Positions 36,043 through 44,239 of a stretch of DNA of 64,000 nucleotides are shown one piece after another. Made by a program: the position numbers and the translations under genes. Numbering within the stretch: position 1 is the first letter of the stretch; the number at the start of each line of letters is the position of its first letter. The notes beneath the pieces are model-generated. The model was not told where the DNA came from. It ran no database searches and was given only the letters and a program-made list of their open reading frames with translations. The DNA is from Fervidobacterium pennivorans DSM 9078. GTDB taxonomy: Bacteria > Thermotogota > Thermotogae > Thermotogales > Fervidobacteriaceae. The stretch spans positions 1,141,501 to 1,205,500 of the forward strand of contig NC_017095.1 in assembly GCF_000235405.2 (NCBI RefSeq). Reading direction: 5' to 3'.

Positions 36043-37872
36043 TTACTTCGTGACGCTTCCCACTATCGCTGGTGTTACCTTGCTAATTGCCCCGAATCTA
36101 CAAACTTCGATACAGCTACCGCACCGTACACATGCTTCTTGGTCGATTTCGTGAACCTTTCTTACCTCACCGTGTATTGCATTTACTGGACATACTCTTG
36201 CACACGCGGTACAACCTACACACTTCTCTGAATCTATCACGTAGCTTATGAAAGCTTTACATTTCTTAGCCGGGCATTTCCCTTCTTTCACATGTGCTTC
36301 GTATTCGTGCCTGTAGTATTTGAGTGTCGACAAAACTGGATTTGGTGCAGTTTGACCAAGACCACACAAGGATGAGTCTTTTATCACCTGAGCTAATTGC
36401 TCGAGCTTTTCTATATCCTCCATCGTTCCTTCGCCTTTTGTGATTCTGTCGAGTATATCGTACATGACCTTTGTTCCTTCACGACACGGTGTACATTTAC
36501 CACAAGACTCATCAACTGTGAATTCCAAGAAGAATTTTGCAACATCTACCATACAATCGTCTTCGTCAAGCACAATCATACCACCAGAACCCATTATGGC
36601 TCCGAGTTTACCAAGCGATTCATAGTCCACAGGAGTATCAAAGAACTCGGCCGGGATAACTCCACCACTTGGTCCACCCGTTTGGACAGCCTTTATCTGC
36701 TTTCCTTGTGGATGACCTCCTCCAATATCGTAAAGTAGCTCCCTTAGTGTGATTCCCATTGGTACTTCGACAAGACCTGTGTTTTTAATCTTACCCGCAA
36801 GTGCAAATACCTTCGTTCCAGGTGACTTTTCAGTTCCGTATTGTCTGAACCATGAAGCTCCTTTGAGAATTATTGGTGGAACAAGCGCAAGTGTTTCAAC
36901 ATTGTTTATGACCGTAGGCTTGCCCCAAAGACCTTTTTGAACAGGGAACGGAGGCTTGACTCTTGGCTGACCGCGTTTTCCTTCAATCGAGTGCATCAAA
37001 GCCGTTTCTTCACCACACACAAATGCTCCTGCACCAATTCTTATTTCGATATCGAACGAAAAACCAGTTCCGAAGATGTTTTCTCCAAGGAAGCCATACT
37101 CGTGTGCCATTTCTATTGCTCTTTGAAGTCGTTCAATTGCAAGTGGGTATTCCGCTCGCACATAGACAAACCCTTTTTGCGCACCTATCGCATATCCAGC
37201 AATAGTCATTGCCTCAACTATTGAATGTGGGTCACCTTCGAGGATAGACCTATCCATGAAAGCTCCTGGGTCACCCTCGTCAGCGTTACAAATCATGTAT
37301 TTAACATCTGATTTCTGCTGTCTTGCTAATTCCCATTTTAAACCTGTTGGGAATCCCGCTCCACCTCTACCTCTCAAACCGCTGTCCTTAATTTCTTTTA
37401 TAACTTCCTCTGGTGTCATCTGTGTGAGTGCCTTGTGCAGTGCAAAATAACCATCTCGTGCAATGTATTCTTCAATACTCAGTGGGTCAATGACCCCAAC
37501 GTTTCTCAGAGCTATTTTGACTTGCTTGGCGAAGAACGGGATTTCTGTTGATGTTTTTTCCTGTATTGTAAGTTTTTCTTTTTCTCCTTCAAACAGATAT
37601 TCGGGAACAACACGACCTTTTAATATGTGCTCCTCTACTATTTTCTCTGCCGCCTTCGGTGTGAGTTTTTGATAATAGACTCCATCTGGGTAAATAACTG
37701 CAAGTGGACCCAAACTACATGCACCCATACAACCGGTCTCAACAATCGAAACTACGGAGTCAAGCCCATATTCTTTTAACTTTCTCTCAAAAGCCTGTTT
37801 TACACTCTCTTCGCCAGCGGATATACAGCCACCACCAGCACAGATTAGTATTGTATTAGTCTTAAGCGCCAC
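36043..37872 (-). CDS. NuoF-like flavoprotein with N-terminal [2Fe-2S] and C-terminal 2[4Fe-4S] domains (HydB/HndC family)
   Basis: The domain order matches HydB/HndC of NAD(P)-linked [FeFe]-hydrogenases. A thioredoxin-like [2Fe-2S] domain (CAGGGC and GCMGAC), then the NuoF core (RGRGGAGFPTGLKWE, GAGAFVCGEETAL, ESCGKCTPCREGTK, LCGLGQ), then two ferredoxin motifs (CVGCTACARVCP and CVRCGSCIEVC). 609 residues. In bifurcating complexes this subunit holds FMN and binds NAD(H). The GTG follows GGAGG. It is preceded by two small [2Fe-2S] proteins and a NuoE, but no HydA-type catalytic subunit is in the window. Confidence 0.92.
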   Translation of the reverse strand: MALKTNTILICAGGGCISAGEESVKQAFERKLKEYGLDSVVSIVETGCMGACSLGPLAVIYPDGVYYQKLTPKAAEKIVEEHILKGRVVPEYLFEGEKEKLTIQEKTSTEIPFFAKQVKIALRNVGVIDPLSIEEYIARDGYFALHKALTQMTPEEVIKEIKDSGLRGRGGAGFPTGLKWELARQQKSDVKYMICNADEGDPGAFMDRSILEGDPHSIVEAMTIAGYAIGAQKGFVYVRAEYPLAIERLQRAIEMAHEYGFLGENIFGTGFSFDIEIRIGAGAFVCGEETALMHSIEGKRGQPRVKPPFPVQKGLWGKPTVINNVETLALVPPIILKGASWFRQYGTEKSPGTKVFALAGKIKNTGLVEVPMGITLRELLYDIGGGHPQGKQIKAVQTGGPSGGVIPAEFFDTPVDYESLGKLGAIMGSGGMIVLDEDDCMVDVAKFFLEFTVDESCGKCTPCREGTKVMYDILDRITKGEGTMEDIEKLEQLAQVIKDSSLCGLGQTAPNPVLSTLKYYRHEYEAHVKEGKCPAKKCKAFISYVIDSEKCVGCTACARVCPVNAIHGEVRKVHEIDQEACVRCGSCIEVCRFGAISKVTPAIVGSVTK

Positions 37873-37924
37873 GCCTTTCGCCTCCCCAAACTAAGAAAGT
37901 AATCTCAGTAAGTTCGTAATACTT

Positions 37925-38230
37925 TTACTTATCCGTTTCCACTTTCACTAAATTATTTTCGAACGTCTTTGTATCTTTTATCAGTCCCAGATGGTATTTG
38001 AGGATATCTTTAACTACGTCGGTGTTCATCATCCCATAATAGTATTTCTTTTCACCGTCAGTAACCATCACGGATGGTCTGTATTTGCATGTTCCCAAGC
38101 ATTCGGCTTCCACAATCTTAACCTCTTCTTGAAATCCCATCTGTTTTGCCAGTCTTAAAAACTCATCGCGTATGTTCAAACCTCCATTTTCTTTGCAGCA
38201 GCCTACTACACAAACGTGAATTTCTACCAT
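37925..38230 (-). CDS. Thioredoxin-like [2Fe-2S] ferredoxin
   Basis: A small protein of 101 residues with the four-cysteine pattern of thioredoxin-like ferredoxins: VCVVGCCKENGG and AECLGTCKYRP, ending in YYYGMMNTDVVKDIL. ATG 38230 has GGTGG seven bases upstream; the open frame back to 38296 would overlap the previous gene. Its cysteine cluster is CxxxxCC rather than the usual Cx4C, so ligand use needs checking. It is probably an electron carrier or accessory subunit of the adjacent NuoEF module. Confidence 0.8.
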   Translation of the reverse strand: MVEIHVCVVGCCKENGGLNIRDEFLRLAKQMGFQEEVKIVEAECLGTCKYRPSVMVTDGEKKYYYGMMNTDVVKDILKYHLGLIKDTKTFENNLVKVETDK

Positions 38231-38246
38231 TTGCAACCACCTTTTT

Positions 38247-38624
38247 TTAAACTTCGCCTCTTTTAACAACCAAGTCTGAAACGACTTTTCCTTCAAGTAC
38301 GTGTGACTGAATTATTCTCTTTGCATTTTCTGGAGTCACATTCCCGTAGACTATTGGTTCTTGACCTTCAAGAGCAACTTCTATTGTTGGTTCAACTTCA
38401 CACAAGCCCATACAACCGGATTGCACAACTGCTATATCGTCTATTTTCATTTCATTTAGATACTCAACTATTGCTTTCAACGTATCCTTCGCACCTGCTG
38501 CAATTCCACATGTACCCATCGCAACGACAATCTTTCCTCTTTTTCCTGCTTCCCTCATCTTGATATTTTGAAGTGCTTGTTCTTTAATTTTCATTAATTC
38601 TTCCAAGCTCTTTACTTTACTCAT
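38247..38624 (-). CDS. Thioredoxin-like [2Fe-2S] protein (HndB-like)
   Basis: A 125-residue protein with a charged helical N-terminus and a thioredoxin-like [2Fe-2S] domain; MGTCGIAAGAKDT and SGCMGLCEVEP supply cysteines. One of the four ligands of standard members is less obvious (MGTCGIAAG has a single cysteine). It resembles HndB of NADP-reducing hydrogenase operons, whose order hndA-hndB-hndC is reproduced here. The ATG overlaps the preceding NuoE stop by 4 bases. Confidence 0.82.
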   Translation of the reverse strand: MSKVKSLEELMKIKEQALQNIKMREAGKRGKIVVAMGTCGIAAGAKDTLKAIVEYLNEMKIDDIAVVQSGCMGLCEVEPTIEVALEGQEPIVYGNVTPENAKRIIQSHVLEGKVVSDLVVKRGEV

Positions 38625-39115
38625 TGCGACCCACCCCTCCTGTACGCAGCAATGATTTTACTAACCATGTCGGGAGTTACTTTTCCATAGAAATCTTTTT
38701 CACCAATCAAAACAACTGGTGCCATACTACAAGCTCCGAGACATCTCACTGGATGAACAGAGAACAACCCATCCTCCGTTACTTCCTCTGCCTTCACACC
38801 TAGTTCTTCTAAGAACCTTTCCATTACCCTGTCACCGCCCTTAACATAGCAAGCGGTTCCAAGGCAAACCTTTATTTGATATCTACCTTTTGGCTTGGTG
38901 GAGAAGAAATTGTAGAACGTCACAACACCATAAACTTCAGATACTGGAACGTTCAACTTCTCCGCTATATGCTCTTGAACTTCCTGCGGTAACCAACCAA
39001 AAAGTTCTTGTGCTTTGTGAAGAACACCTATAAGCATACCTGGTTTGTCTTTAACCTTTTCGATATAAGCGTCCAGTTCTTCGTAAAGTTCCTTGTGTTG
39101 CTCACATACGGCCAC
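38621..39115 (-). CDS. NuoE-like [2Fe-2S] protein (HydC/HndA family), first copy
   Basis: First gene of the electron-transfer operon, 164 residues. Ligands are CLGTAC and RCLGAC; YGVVTFYNFFSTKPKGRY and LHKAQELFGWLP are family blocks. GTG 39115 lies seven bases after AGGAGG. ATG 39121 is too close, and the open frame back to 39199 reads through the promoter. It should pass electrons between the NuoF-like FMN subunit and a partner. Confidence 0.9.
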   Translation of the reverse strand: MAVCEQHKELYEELDAYIEKVKDKPGMLIGVLHKAQELFGWLPQEVQEHIAEKLNVPVSEVYGVVTFYNFFSTKPKGRYQIKVCLGTACYVKGGDRVMERFLEELGVKAEEVTEDGLFSVHPVRCLGACSMAPVVLIGEKDFYGKVTPDMVSKIIAAYRRGGSQ

Positions 39116-39143
39116 ACACATCCCTCCTTCACACTTCGTGATT

Positions 39144-39149
39144 ATTATA
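39144..39149 (-). promoter_or_regulatory. Extended -10 promoter of the NuoE/NuoF operon
   Basis: Minus-strand TATAAT preceded by TGT (TGnTATAAT). The region at the -35 position reads GTGAAC, a weak match. About 30 bases before the first NuoE start. Confidence 0.5.
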
Positions 39150-39309
39150 ACATGATAATGCGCAAAGTTCACCATTGTAAAAGAGTATCTAATTGGCATC
39201 TTCTGGAGATTTCTTTCTTTTTTGCAAGTTATTCAACTTTTTCTATTACTTATGCTTTTTTTCACAAGGTTCTTAAAATAAAAAAACATCTTTGTTTTAC
39301 TTCTTTCAC

Positions 39310-40161
39310 TCAAAGAGCTAGTGAAATAAGCACGATTAACATTCCCAAGATTTTGAAAATACTTAAAGTTTCTCCAAGTAAAATTAGTGCGAAAATAGTT
39401 GCGACTACAGGTTTTAGGAAGAATACCCTGCTAGATTGTGTTGCACCAAGTGTCTCCATGGCTTTAAAATAAGTAAGATAAGCAACTCCGGTAACAATGA
39501 GACCTAAATAGATAAGAATTATCCAACCAGCGAAGTTGATTTGAGTGGGAATATTGAATTTTCCAAAAGCCACAAGTAAGGCTATGTATACAAAGCTAGA
39601 ACAAAGTGACGAATAAGCCGTAACAAGTAAAGGACCGTATTTTTTTGTATATTTTTTCATTAAAACAGTGTAAAGTCCGAAAGTTAAGGCGGCAAGAATA
39701 CCAAAGAATATGCCAAGCCACGAATCACCTTTAATTTTTCCCAAGCTGAAAATAAATATACCAATAAAACCAAGTCCGATACCAATATATTTTCTCAATG
39801 GATACTTCTCTTGCAAGATAACTGATGCAAATAATGAAACAAAAATAGGGTTACTTGCAACAAGAGTCGCGGCAGTTGAAGCATTCGAATATTTCACTGC
39901 TAACTGTAGCGAGGTCATAGAAATAACACTGTTAAGTGCACCTATAATTGTGATTGGAAGTACATCTTTTACATCCGGGTCTTGCTTAACAAATAGTATC
40001 AGAAAAAGTCCGCCAATTAAAAAGCGGAAGGAAGTCATGAAAAATGGGTCTACCTTGCCCATCAAGGGCTTGGATACAACTTCTATACTTGAAAAAGCAA
40101 GCAATGTGATTGATAAAAAGATGTAGGCCAAAACTTTACGACTTTTCTGCTCGTTACTCAT
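39310..40161 (-). CDS. DMT-superfamily (EamA) transporter
   Basis: An inner-membrane protein with ten hydrophobic segments in two EamA halves. FLSITLLAFSSIEVVSKP and SFRFLIGGLFL begin the first repeat; GILAALTFGLYTVLMKKY and SRVFFLKPVVATIFALILLGE lie in the second. The start at ATG 40161 (283 residues) is preferred; the frame opens five codons earlier at a GTG inside the ribosome site. Substrates of this family are metabolites or amino acids; none can be assigned here. Confidence 0.88.
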   Translation of the reverse strand: MSNEQKSRKVLAYIFLSITLLAFSSIEVVSKPLMGKVDPFFMTSFRFLIGGLFLILFVKQDPDVKDVLPITIIGALNSVISMTSLQLAVKYSNASTAATLVASNPIFVSLFASVILQEKYPLRKYIGIGLGFIGIFIFSLGKIKGDSWLGIFFGILAALTFGLYTVLMKKYTKKYGPLLVTAYSSLCSSFVYIALLVAFGKFNIPTQINFAGWIILIYLGLIVTGVAYLTYFKAMETLGATQSSRVFFLKPVVATIFALILLGETLSIFKILGMLIVLISLAL

Positions 40162-40192
40162 AGAGTCATCTTCCACCTATGCAATTTTCTCA

Positions 40193-40459
40193 TTATCCAA
40201 TTTTATAATGTTTAAAAATCCGTTTCTTCACATGCCAGGTGCAAGATACGCCACCTTCAAAACGTACCATATCTCCTGCTCCAAAATTTACCTTTGTTCC
40301 ATCATCGAGCTCAACTTCAACTTCACCTTCAACTACGTAAAACTGTTCAGGCTCATCGTAATACCAATCAAAAGTACTTTCTTCTTTGCTCCATGTACTC
40401 CATTTTTTTGCTTCTTTGATTTCTTTCTCTGTCGGTTTCCAAATTCTGACCTTTTGCAT
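40193..40459 (-). CDS. Small cupin-domain protein (DUF861/cupin_3, TM1112-like)
   Basis: A single cupin barrel of 88 residues. IWKPTEKEIKEAKKWSTW at the N-terminus, QFYVVEGEVEVELDDGT (cupin motif 1) and FGAGDMVRFEGGVSCTW (motif 2) match the small Thermotogae cupin typified by TM1112. The His-rich metal site of larger cupins is not conserved, so catalysis is doubtful. Relatives include ureidoglycolate-type enzymes. It is adjacent to the DMT transporter, possibly co-transcribed. Confidence 0.85.
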   Translation of the reverse strand: MQKVRIWKPTEKEIKEAKKWSTWSKEESTFDWYYDEPEQFYVVEGEVEVELDDGTKVNFGAGDMVRFEGGVSCTWHVKKRIFKHYKIG

Positions 40460-40602
40460 AACAGAACCCCCTCTTAGTGAAATTTTTAATCAAGTAGTCC
40501 AGATTTATTGTACAGCAACTGTTAGTTTATGTTAATCAAGAATTTGTTAATATTTGGGAAAATAATCACAACGTCTTAGACCTACTTTGATTTCCCTAAT
40601 GT

Positions 40603-40632
40603 TTGACAAAGCAAAGAAAAGTAAGGTAGAAT
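40603..40632 (+). promoter_or_regulatory. Promoter of pcp
   Basis: TTGACA at 40603-40608 and TAGAAT at 40627-40632 with an 18-base spacer, about 60 bases before the pcp start. Confidence 0.6.
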
Positions 40633-40692
40633 TCTTTTTGAATTGTCTCTCTTACAATGCAACTACAATACAACCTGGGAGGGGAGTGGATT

Positions 40693-41337
40693 ATGGACTC
40701 TGGAAACAGGAAACAAACAATTCTTCTTACTGGCTTTGAACCTTTTGGAGGTGAGAAAGTCAATCCGAGTATGCAAATCGTAAAGAGACTGTCGAAAAGG
40801 CACTTTCAAAATATACATATTGAGACATTGATACTGCCTGTCAGTTACGAGAAAAGTACTAAAGTGCTTGAAGAGTATTACAAGGATCATCATGTAGACT
40901 TCGTGCTGCATTTAGGGCAAGCCGGTGGAACTTCCGGAATAAGAATTGAACGAGTTGCGATAAATTTACTCGACTCGAGGCATCCTGACAATGATGGAGT
41001 CATAAAAAGAGAAACTCCCATCTTGGAGAACGGTCCTGATGGATATATGACACGTATCAACGTAAGGGAAATCGCTAATTTTCTGAATTCAAAAAAAATT
41101 CCCGCTTTTGTTTCTTACACAGCGGGTCAGTACATTTGTAATGAGGTCTACTATTATTCACTCCACCATTCAAAAACTTTTGGTATACCAAAGCACGTAT
41201 TGTTTATACACCTTCCTTTTTTACCTGAGCAGGTAGCAAGCAAAGAGGGTAAGACAGAGAACATACCTTCCATGTCGCTTGAGCTACAAACAAAAGCCAT
41301 CAGACTGCTACTGGAGAACATCGAGCGCTTTATCTAA
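40693..41337 (+). CDS. pcp: Pyrrolidone-carboxylate peptidase (pyroglutamyl peptidase I)
   Basis: A cysteine peptidase (family C15) that removes N-terminal pyroglutamate from peptides. TGFEPFGGEKVNPS at the N-terminus, the catalytic glutamate in RIERVAINLLDSR, and the cysteine block SYTAGQYICNEVYYYSLHHS with the nucleophile in YICN are visible; the catalytic histidine is expected in PKHVLFIHLPF. ATG 40693 follows GGGAGGGGAG (214 residues). It suits an organism that ferments peptides. Confidence 0.95.
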   Translation: MDSGNRKQTILLTGFEPFGGEKVNPSMQIVKRLSKRHFQNIHIETLILPVSYEKSTKVLEEYYKDHHVDFVLHLGQAGGTSGIRIERVAINLLDSRHPDNDGVIKRETPILENGPDGYMTRINVREIANFLNSKKIPAFVSYTAGQYICNEVYYYSLHHSKTFGIPKHVLFIHLPFLPEQVASKEGKTENIPSMSLELQTKAIRLLLENIERFI

Positions 41338-41348
41338 TTTTCTTAGTT

Positions 41349-42707
41349 TTATTTGAACAACTTCACACATTCAACAGCACCAAAGCTCATCGTTATGCTC
41401 ATAGGAAGTTTTCTCAAAATTCGTCCAATTTCAACATTTTTGGTTACTATTGACCAATATCTCTCGTGGTCATTAATCAAGAGAGTATAGTTATCTCCGC
41501 TCACCCCCAAAAGAATTTCGTTCACTAATTCTTTCATGTTCTGGTCAAAAGGTATCGTTTCGTACTTTGAATTCTCCGAATAGTAGTTTATCCCCTGACT
41601 ACGTCCAAAGGCAACAAATGAATAGTCATCAGGTAATTCTGAATATCTCTTTTTGAGAGCATTTGCCACTGCAAACGGCAAGGCTTCAGGCATTATCCCA
41701 GAAATTTCTTTGTTCAAAAATTCCAACAATAGACGCATAGAATCCTCAGAAGACCTTATTCGTTCGAATATGGAATATAAGCCATCTGAGTATGCAATAA
41801 AAGTGAGACCGTTTTGTAATTCAAATCGCCCACAGTCTTCACTAGTGTATTTATAATCCATAAGTCCAATAGGGAAAATGGACTTCATCATCATCTTACT
41901 GAATCTGTGCCCGTCGTAAACGATCAAAGGTGGGTGCCCGCAATTGATGTACTCAACTTCGTTACCTCTTATTCTTAAAAAAAGCCCAGTAACATAGTTG
42001 TGGCCTAATACTGTCTTTAGACTTTCCTGAAGCTCGTTAATCATATCAGCCATATTTAGATTCCTCTGTGCTGTTGAACGAATAACGGACTTTACAGCGG
42101 AGCACAAAAGAGCTGACTGAATGCCATGGCCAGATATATCAGCTGTGTAAAGGTAAACATCCTCATTAACAGTGAAGTAATCGTAAATGTCACCACCTAC
42201 TATTTGGGAAGGCATGTATTTCGATGTTATCCAAATTCCATTACAAACCTGAACTGGCTCTGGCAACATTAATGTTTGAAGTGAACTGGCAAGATTGAGG
42301 CTTTCTCGAAGTTCTTTGTATAAACTTTCGATTTTCTCTCTGTTCTTTTTGAGTTCGATATGCAAAGCTATTTTTGATATAAGTTCCACATCGATAATCG
42401 GCAACTCGATATAGTCTGAGATACCTATCTGGTATAATTCCAACAATGTAATGTAATTCTTCTCTTCTATTATTACAATAACCGGCAAGTCCTTTATCTC
42501 AACCGTTGTCTTAATATACCTAACAACATCTTGCGCGTCTCTAAGCAACCAGTAATAAACAAGAATAAGTTGAGCATCGGTTCTTTTCAAAGCTGCGCTA
42601 ACATCTGAGGCAATACTGACATCATAACCAACGAACTGCAGTAATTCAGCAGTATCTTTTATAACGTTTGGGCTATCTGTAAGGATTATAACACTATCAC
42701 TCGGCAT
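41349..42707 (-). CDS. PP2C-type (SpoIIE/RsbU-like) serine phosphatase with N-terminal receiver-like domain
   Basis: The phosphatase domain (about residues 150-360) has GGDIYDYF, TADISGHGIQSALLC and AYSDGLYSIFERI, the metal-binding aspartates of PP2C enzymes that act on anti-sigma-factor antagonists. The first 115 residues have a receiver fold, but the phospho-acceptor position reads LILVYYWLL, without aspartate, and the conserved lysine is replaced (YIELPI). It therefore looks like a pseudo-receiver. The last 80 residues are unrecognised. ATG 42707 with GGAG eight bases upstream. No anti-sigma partner is adjacent. Confidence 0.87.
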   Translation of the reverse strand: MPSDSVIILTDSPNVIKDTAELLQFVGYDVSIASDVSAALKRTDAQLILVYYWLLRDAQDVVRYIKTTVEIKDLPVIVIIEEKNYITLLELYQIGISDYIELPIIDVELISKIALHIELKKNREKIESLYKELRESLNLASSLQTLMLPEPVQVCNGIWITSKYMPSQIVGGDIYDYFTVNEDVYLYTADISGHGIQSALLCSAVKSVIRSTAQRNLNMADMINELQESLKTVLGHNYVTGLFLRIRGNEVEYINCGHPPLIVYDGHRFSKMMMKSIFPIGLMDYKYTSEDCGRFELQNGLTFIAYSDGLYSIFERIRSSEDSMRLLLEFLNKEISGIMPEALPFAVANALKKRYSELPDDYSFVAFGRSQGINYYSENSKYETIPFDQNMKELVNEILLGVSGDNYTLLINDHERYWSIVTKNVEIGRILRKLPMSITMSFGAVECVKLFK

Positions 42708-42829
42708 CCTAGCCACTCCTCAAGTTCCCAATGATTCTATAGCACTCTTTCATAGTTTTTATTATACAATATCTTTTGTAAGAATTAACACTTCAATCTT
42801 CTCAATAACAAAAAAGGGGGACGCATTCA

Positions 42830-44239
42830 ATGGGTAAAGCAGGGTTAAGAGTAAGTATCATAGGTGCTGGGAGTGCGGTGTTTTCAATGAAAATCATCTC
42901 GGATTTCTGTAAAGTTTCCAGTCTTTCAGACTCTAACATTGTGCTCATGGATATCGACAAAACACGAGTTGAAAATGTTCTGGTGCTTGCAAAGGAACTG
43001 AGTCAATATTTTGGAGCAAAACTCACATTTGAGATTGCTGATACTATAAAAGGTGCTGTTGAAGGTTCCGACTTTGTTATAAACACAGCGATGGCTGGAG
43101 GGCATGGATATCTTGACCTTGTCAGGTCTATTGGTGAAAAGCATGGTTATTATCGTGGAATAGATGCTCAGAACTACAATTTTGTATCCGACTATCTCAA
43201 CCTCACGAACTGGAATCAAATGACTTTGTTTCTGAAGATAGCCCGAACAATTGAAAAATACGCTCCAGAAGCTTGGTATCTTCAGGCTGCTAACCCTGTC
43301 TTAGAAGGTACAACACTTGTTTCTACACAAACTGGGATAAAAATGGTCGGATTTTGTCACGGACACTATGGAGTAGAGGCTCTTGCAAAGTTCTTAGGTG
43401 TTTCGGAATACGAATGGCAAGTCGGTGGAGTAAACCATGGAATTTGGTTGACAAAGTTCACAACAAAAGAGGGCAAAAACCTCTACGAGGAAATCGAAAA
43501 AGTTGCTCAAAACGTTAAATACGAAGAATTTAAACCTTCCAATCCTTTCGATGACCAGCTTTCACCAGTTGCTTGGGAGATGTATAAAATGTATGGTTTG
43601 TTCCCAGTGGGTGATACCGTCAGAAATTCTACATGGAAATATCACAGAAATCTGGAAACTAAAATAAAGTGGTATGGAGCTCCATGGGGTGGTGCAGATT
43701 CCGAAATAGGATGGAAATGGTATGTGGAACAGTTAGCGCAAGTTGTTAATGTGATAGATATGTTTGCGAAAATGTTACGTAGTGGAGTAAAAATAAATGA
43801 GCTAAAAACCGGCACACCTATTGATGATTATCTAAAAGAAATACTGAGTGAAAAGTTGAGCGGTGAGCAACACGTACCGTTTATAAACAGTGTTGTCACT
43901 AACACCCCAGGAAGATTTGTTGTAAATGTTTTAAACAATGGCAAAATTAAGAACGTTGATAACGATGTAGCGGTAGAAATCTGCGCTACGGTATGTGGTG
44001 AAAAGTTTGAGTTTGAAGAAACTCATGTTCCAGAACGAATTGTGAACTGGTATTTAAAACCAAGAATCTTACTTGCAAAACAAGCTTTAGATGCGTTCTT
44101 AAACAAGAATGTCAAACTGATAGCCGATATTTTAGAGAGAGACCCAAGAACAAAAAGCAGTGAGCAGGTGGAGAAACTGATATCCGAACTTTACCCGATA
44201 GTAATTAAAAAGGCAAAGGAAATAGAAGAACAAGAGTAA
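42830..44239 (+). CDS. Glycoside hydrolase family 4, probable alpha-glucuronidase
   Basis: GH4 enzymes use NAD+ and a divalent metal for redox-assisted hydrolysis. VSIIGAGSAVFSMKII is the NAD-binding start, NTAMAGGHGYL and LQAANPVLEGTT are active-site strands, and the metal site is GFCHGHYG plus VGGVNHGIW. A Cys-His-Gly-x motif marks the alpha-glucuronidase subgroup of Thermotoga, whereas alpha-glucosidases have Cys-His-Ser. 469 residues. The ATG follows GGGGG. It stands alone, ending at the IS-flanked terminator. Confidence 0.9.
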   Translation: MGKAGLRVSIIGAGSAVFSMKIISDFCKVSSLSDSNIVLMDIDKTRVENVLVLAKELSQYFGAKLTFEIADTIKGAVEGSDFVINTAMAGGHGYLDLVRSIGEKHGYYRGIDAQNYNFVSDYLNLTNWNQMTLFLKIARTIEKYAPEAWYLQAANPVLEGTTLVSTQTGIKMVGFCHGHYGVEALAKFLGVSEYEWQVGGVNHGIWLTKFTTKEGKNLYEEIEKVAQNVKYEEFKPSNPFDDQLSPVAWEMYKMYGLFPVGDTVRNSTWKYHRNLETKIKWYGAPWGGADSEIGWKWYVEQLAQVVNVIDMFAKMLRSGVKINELKTGTPIDDYLKEILSEKLSGEQHVPFINSVVTNTPGRFVVNVLNNGKIKNVDNDVAVEICATVCGEKFEFEETHVPERIVNWYLKPRILLAKQALDAFLNKNVKLIADILERDPRTKSSEQVEKLISELYPIVIKKAKEIEEQE

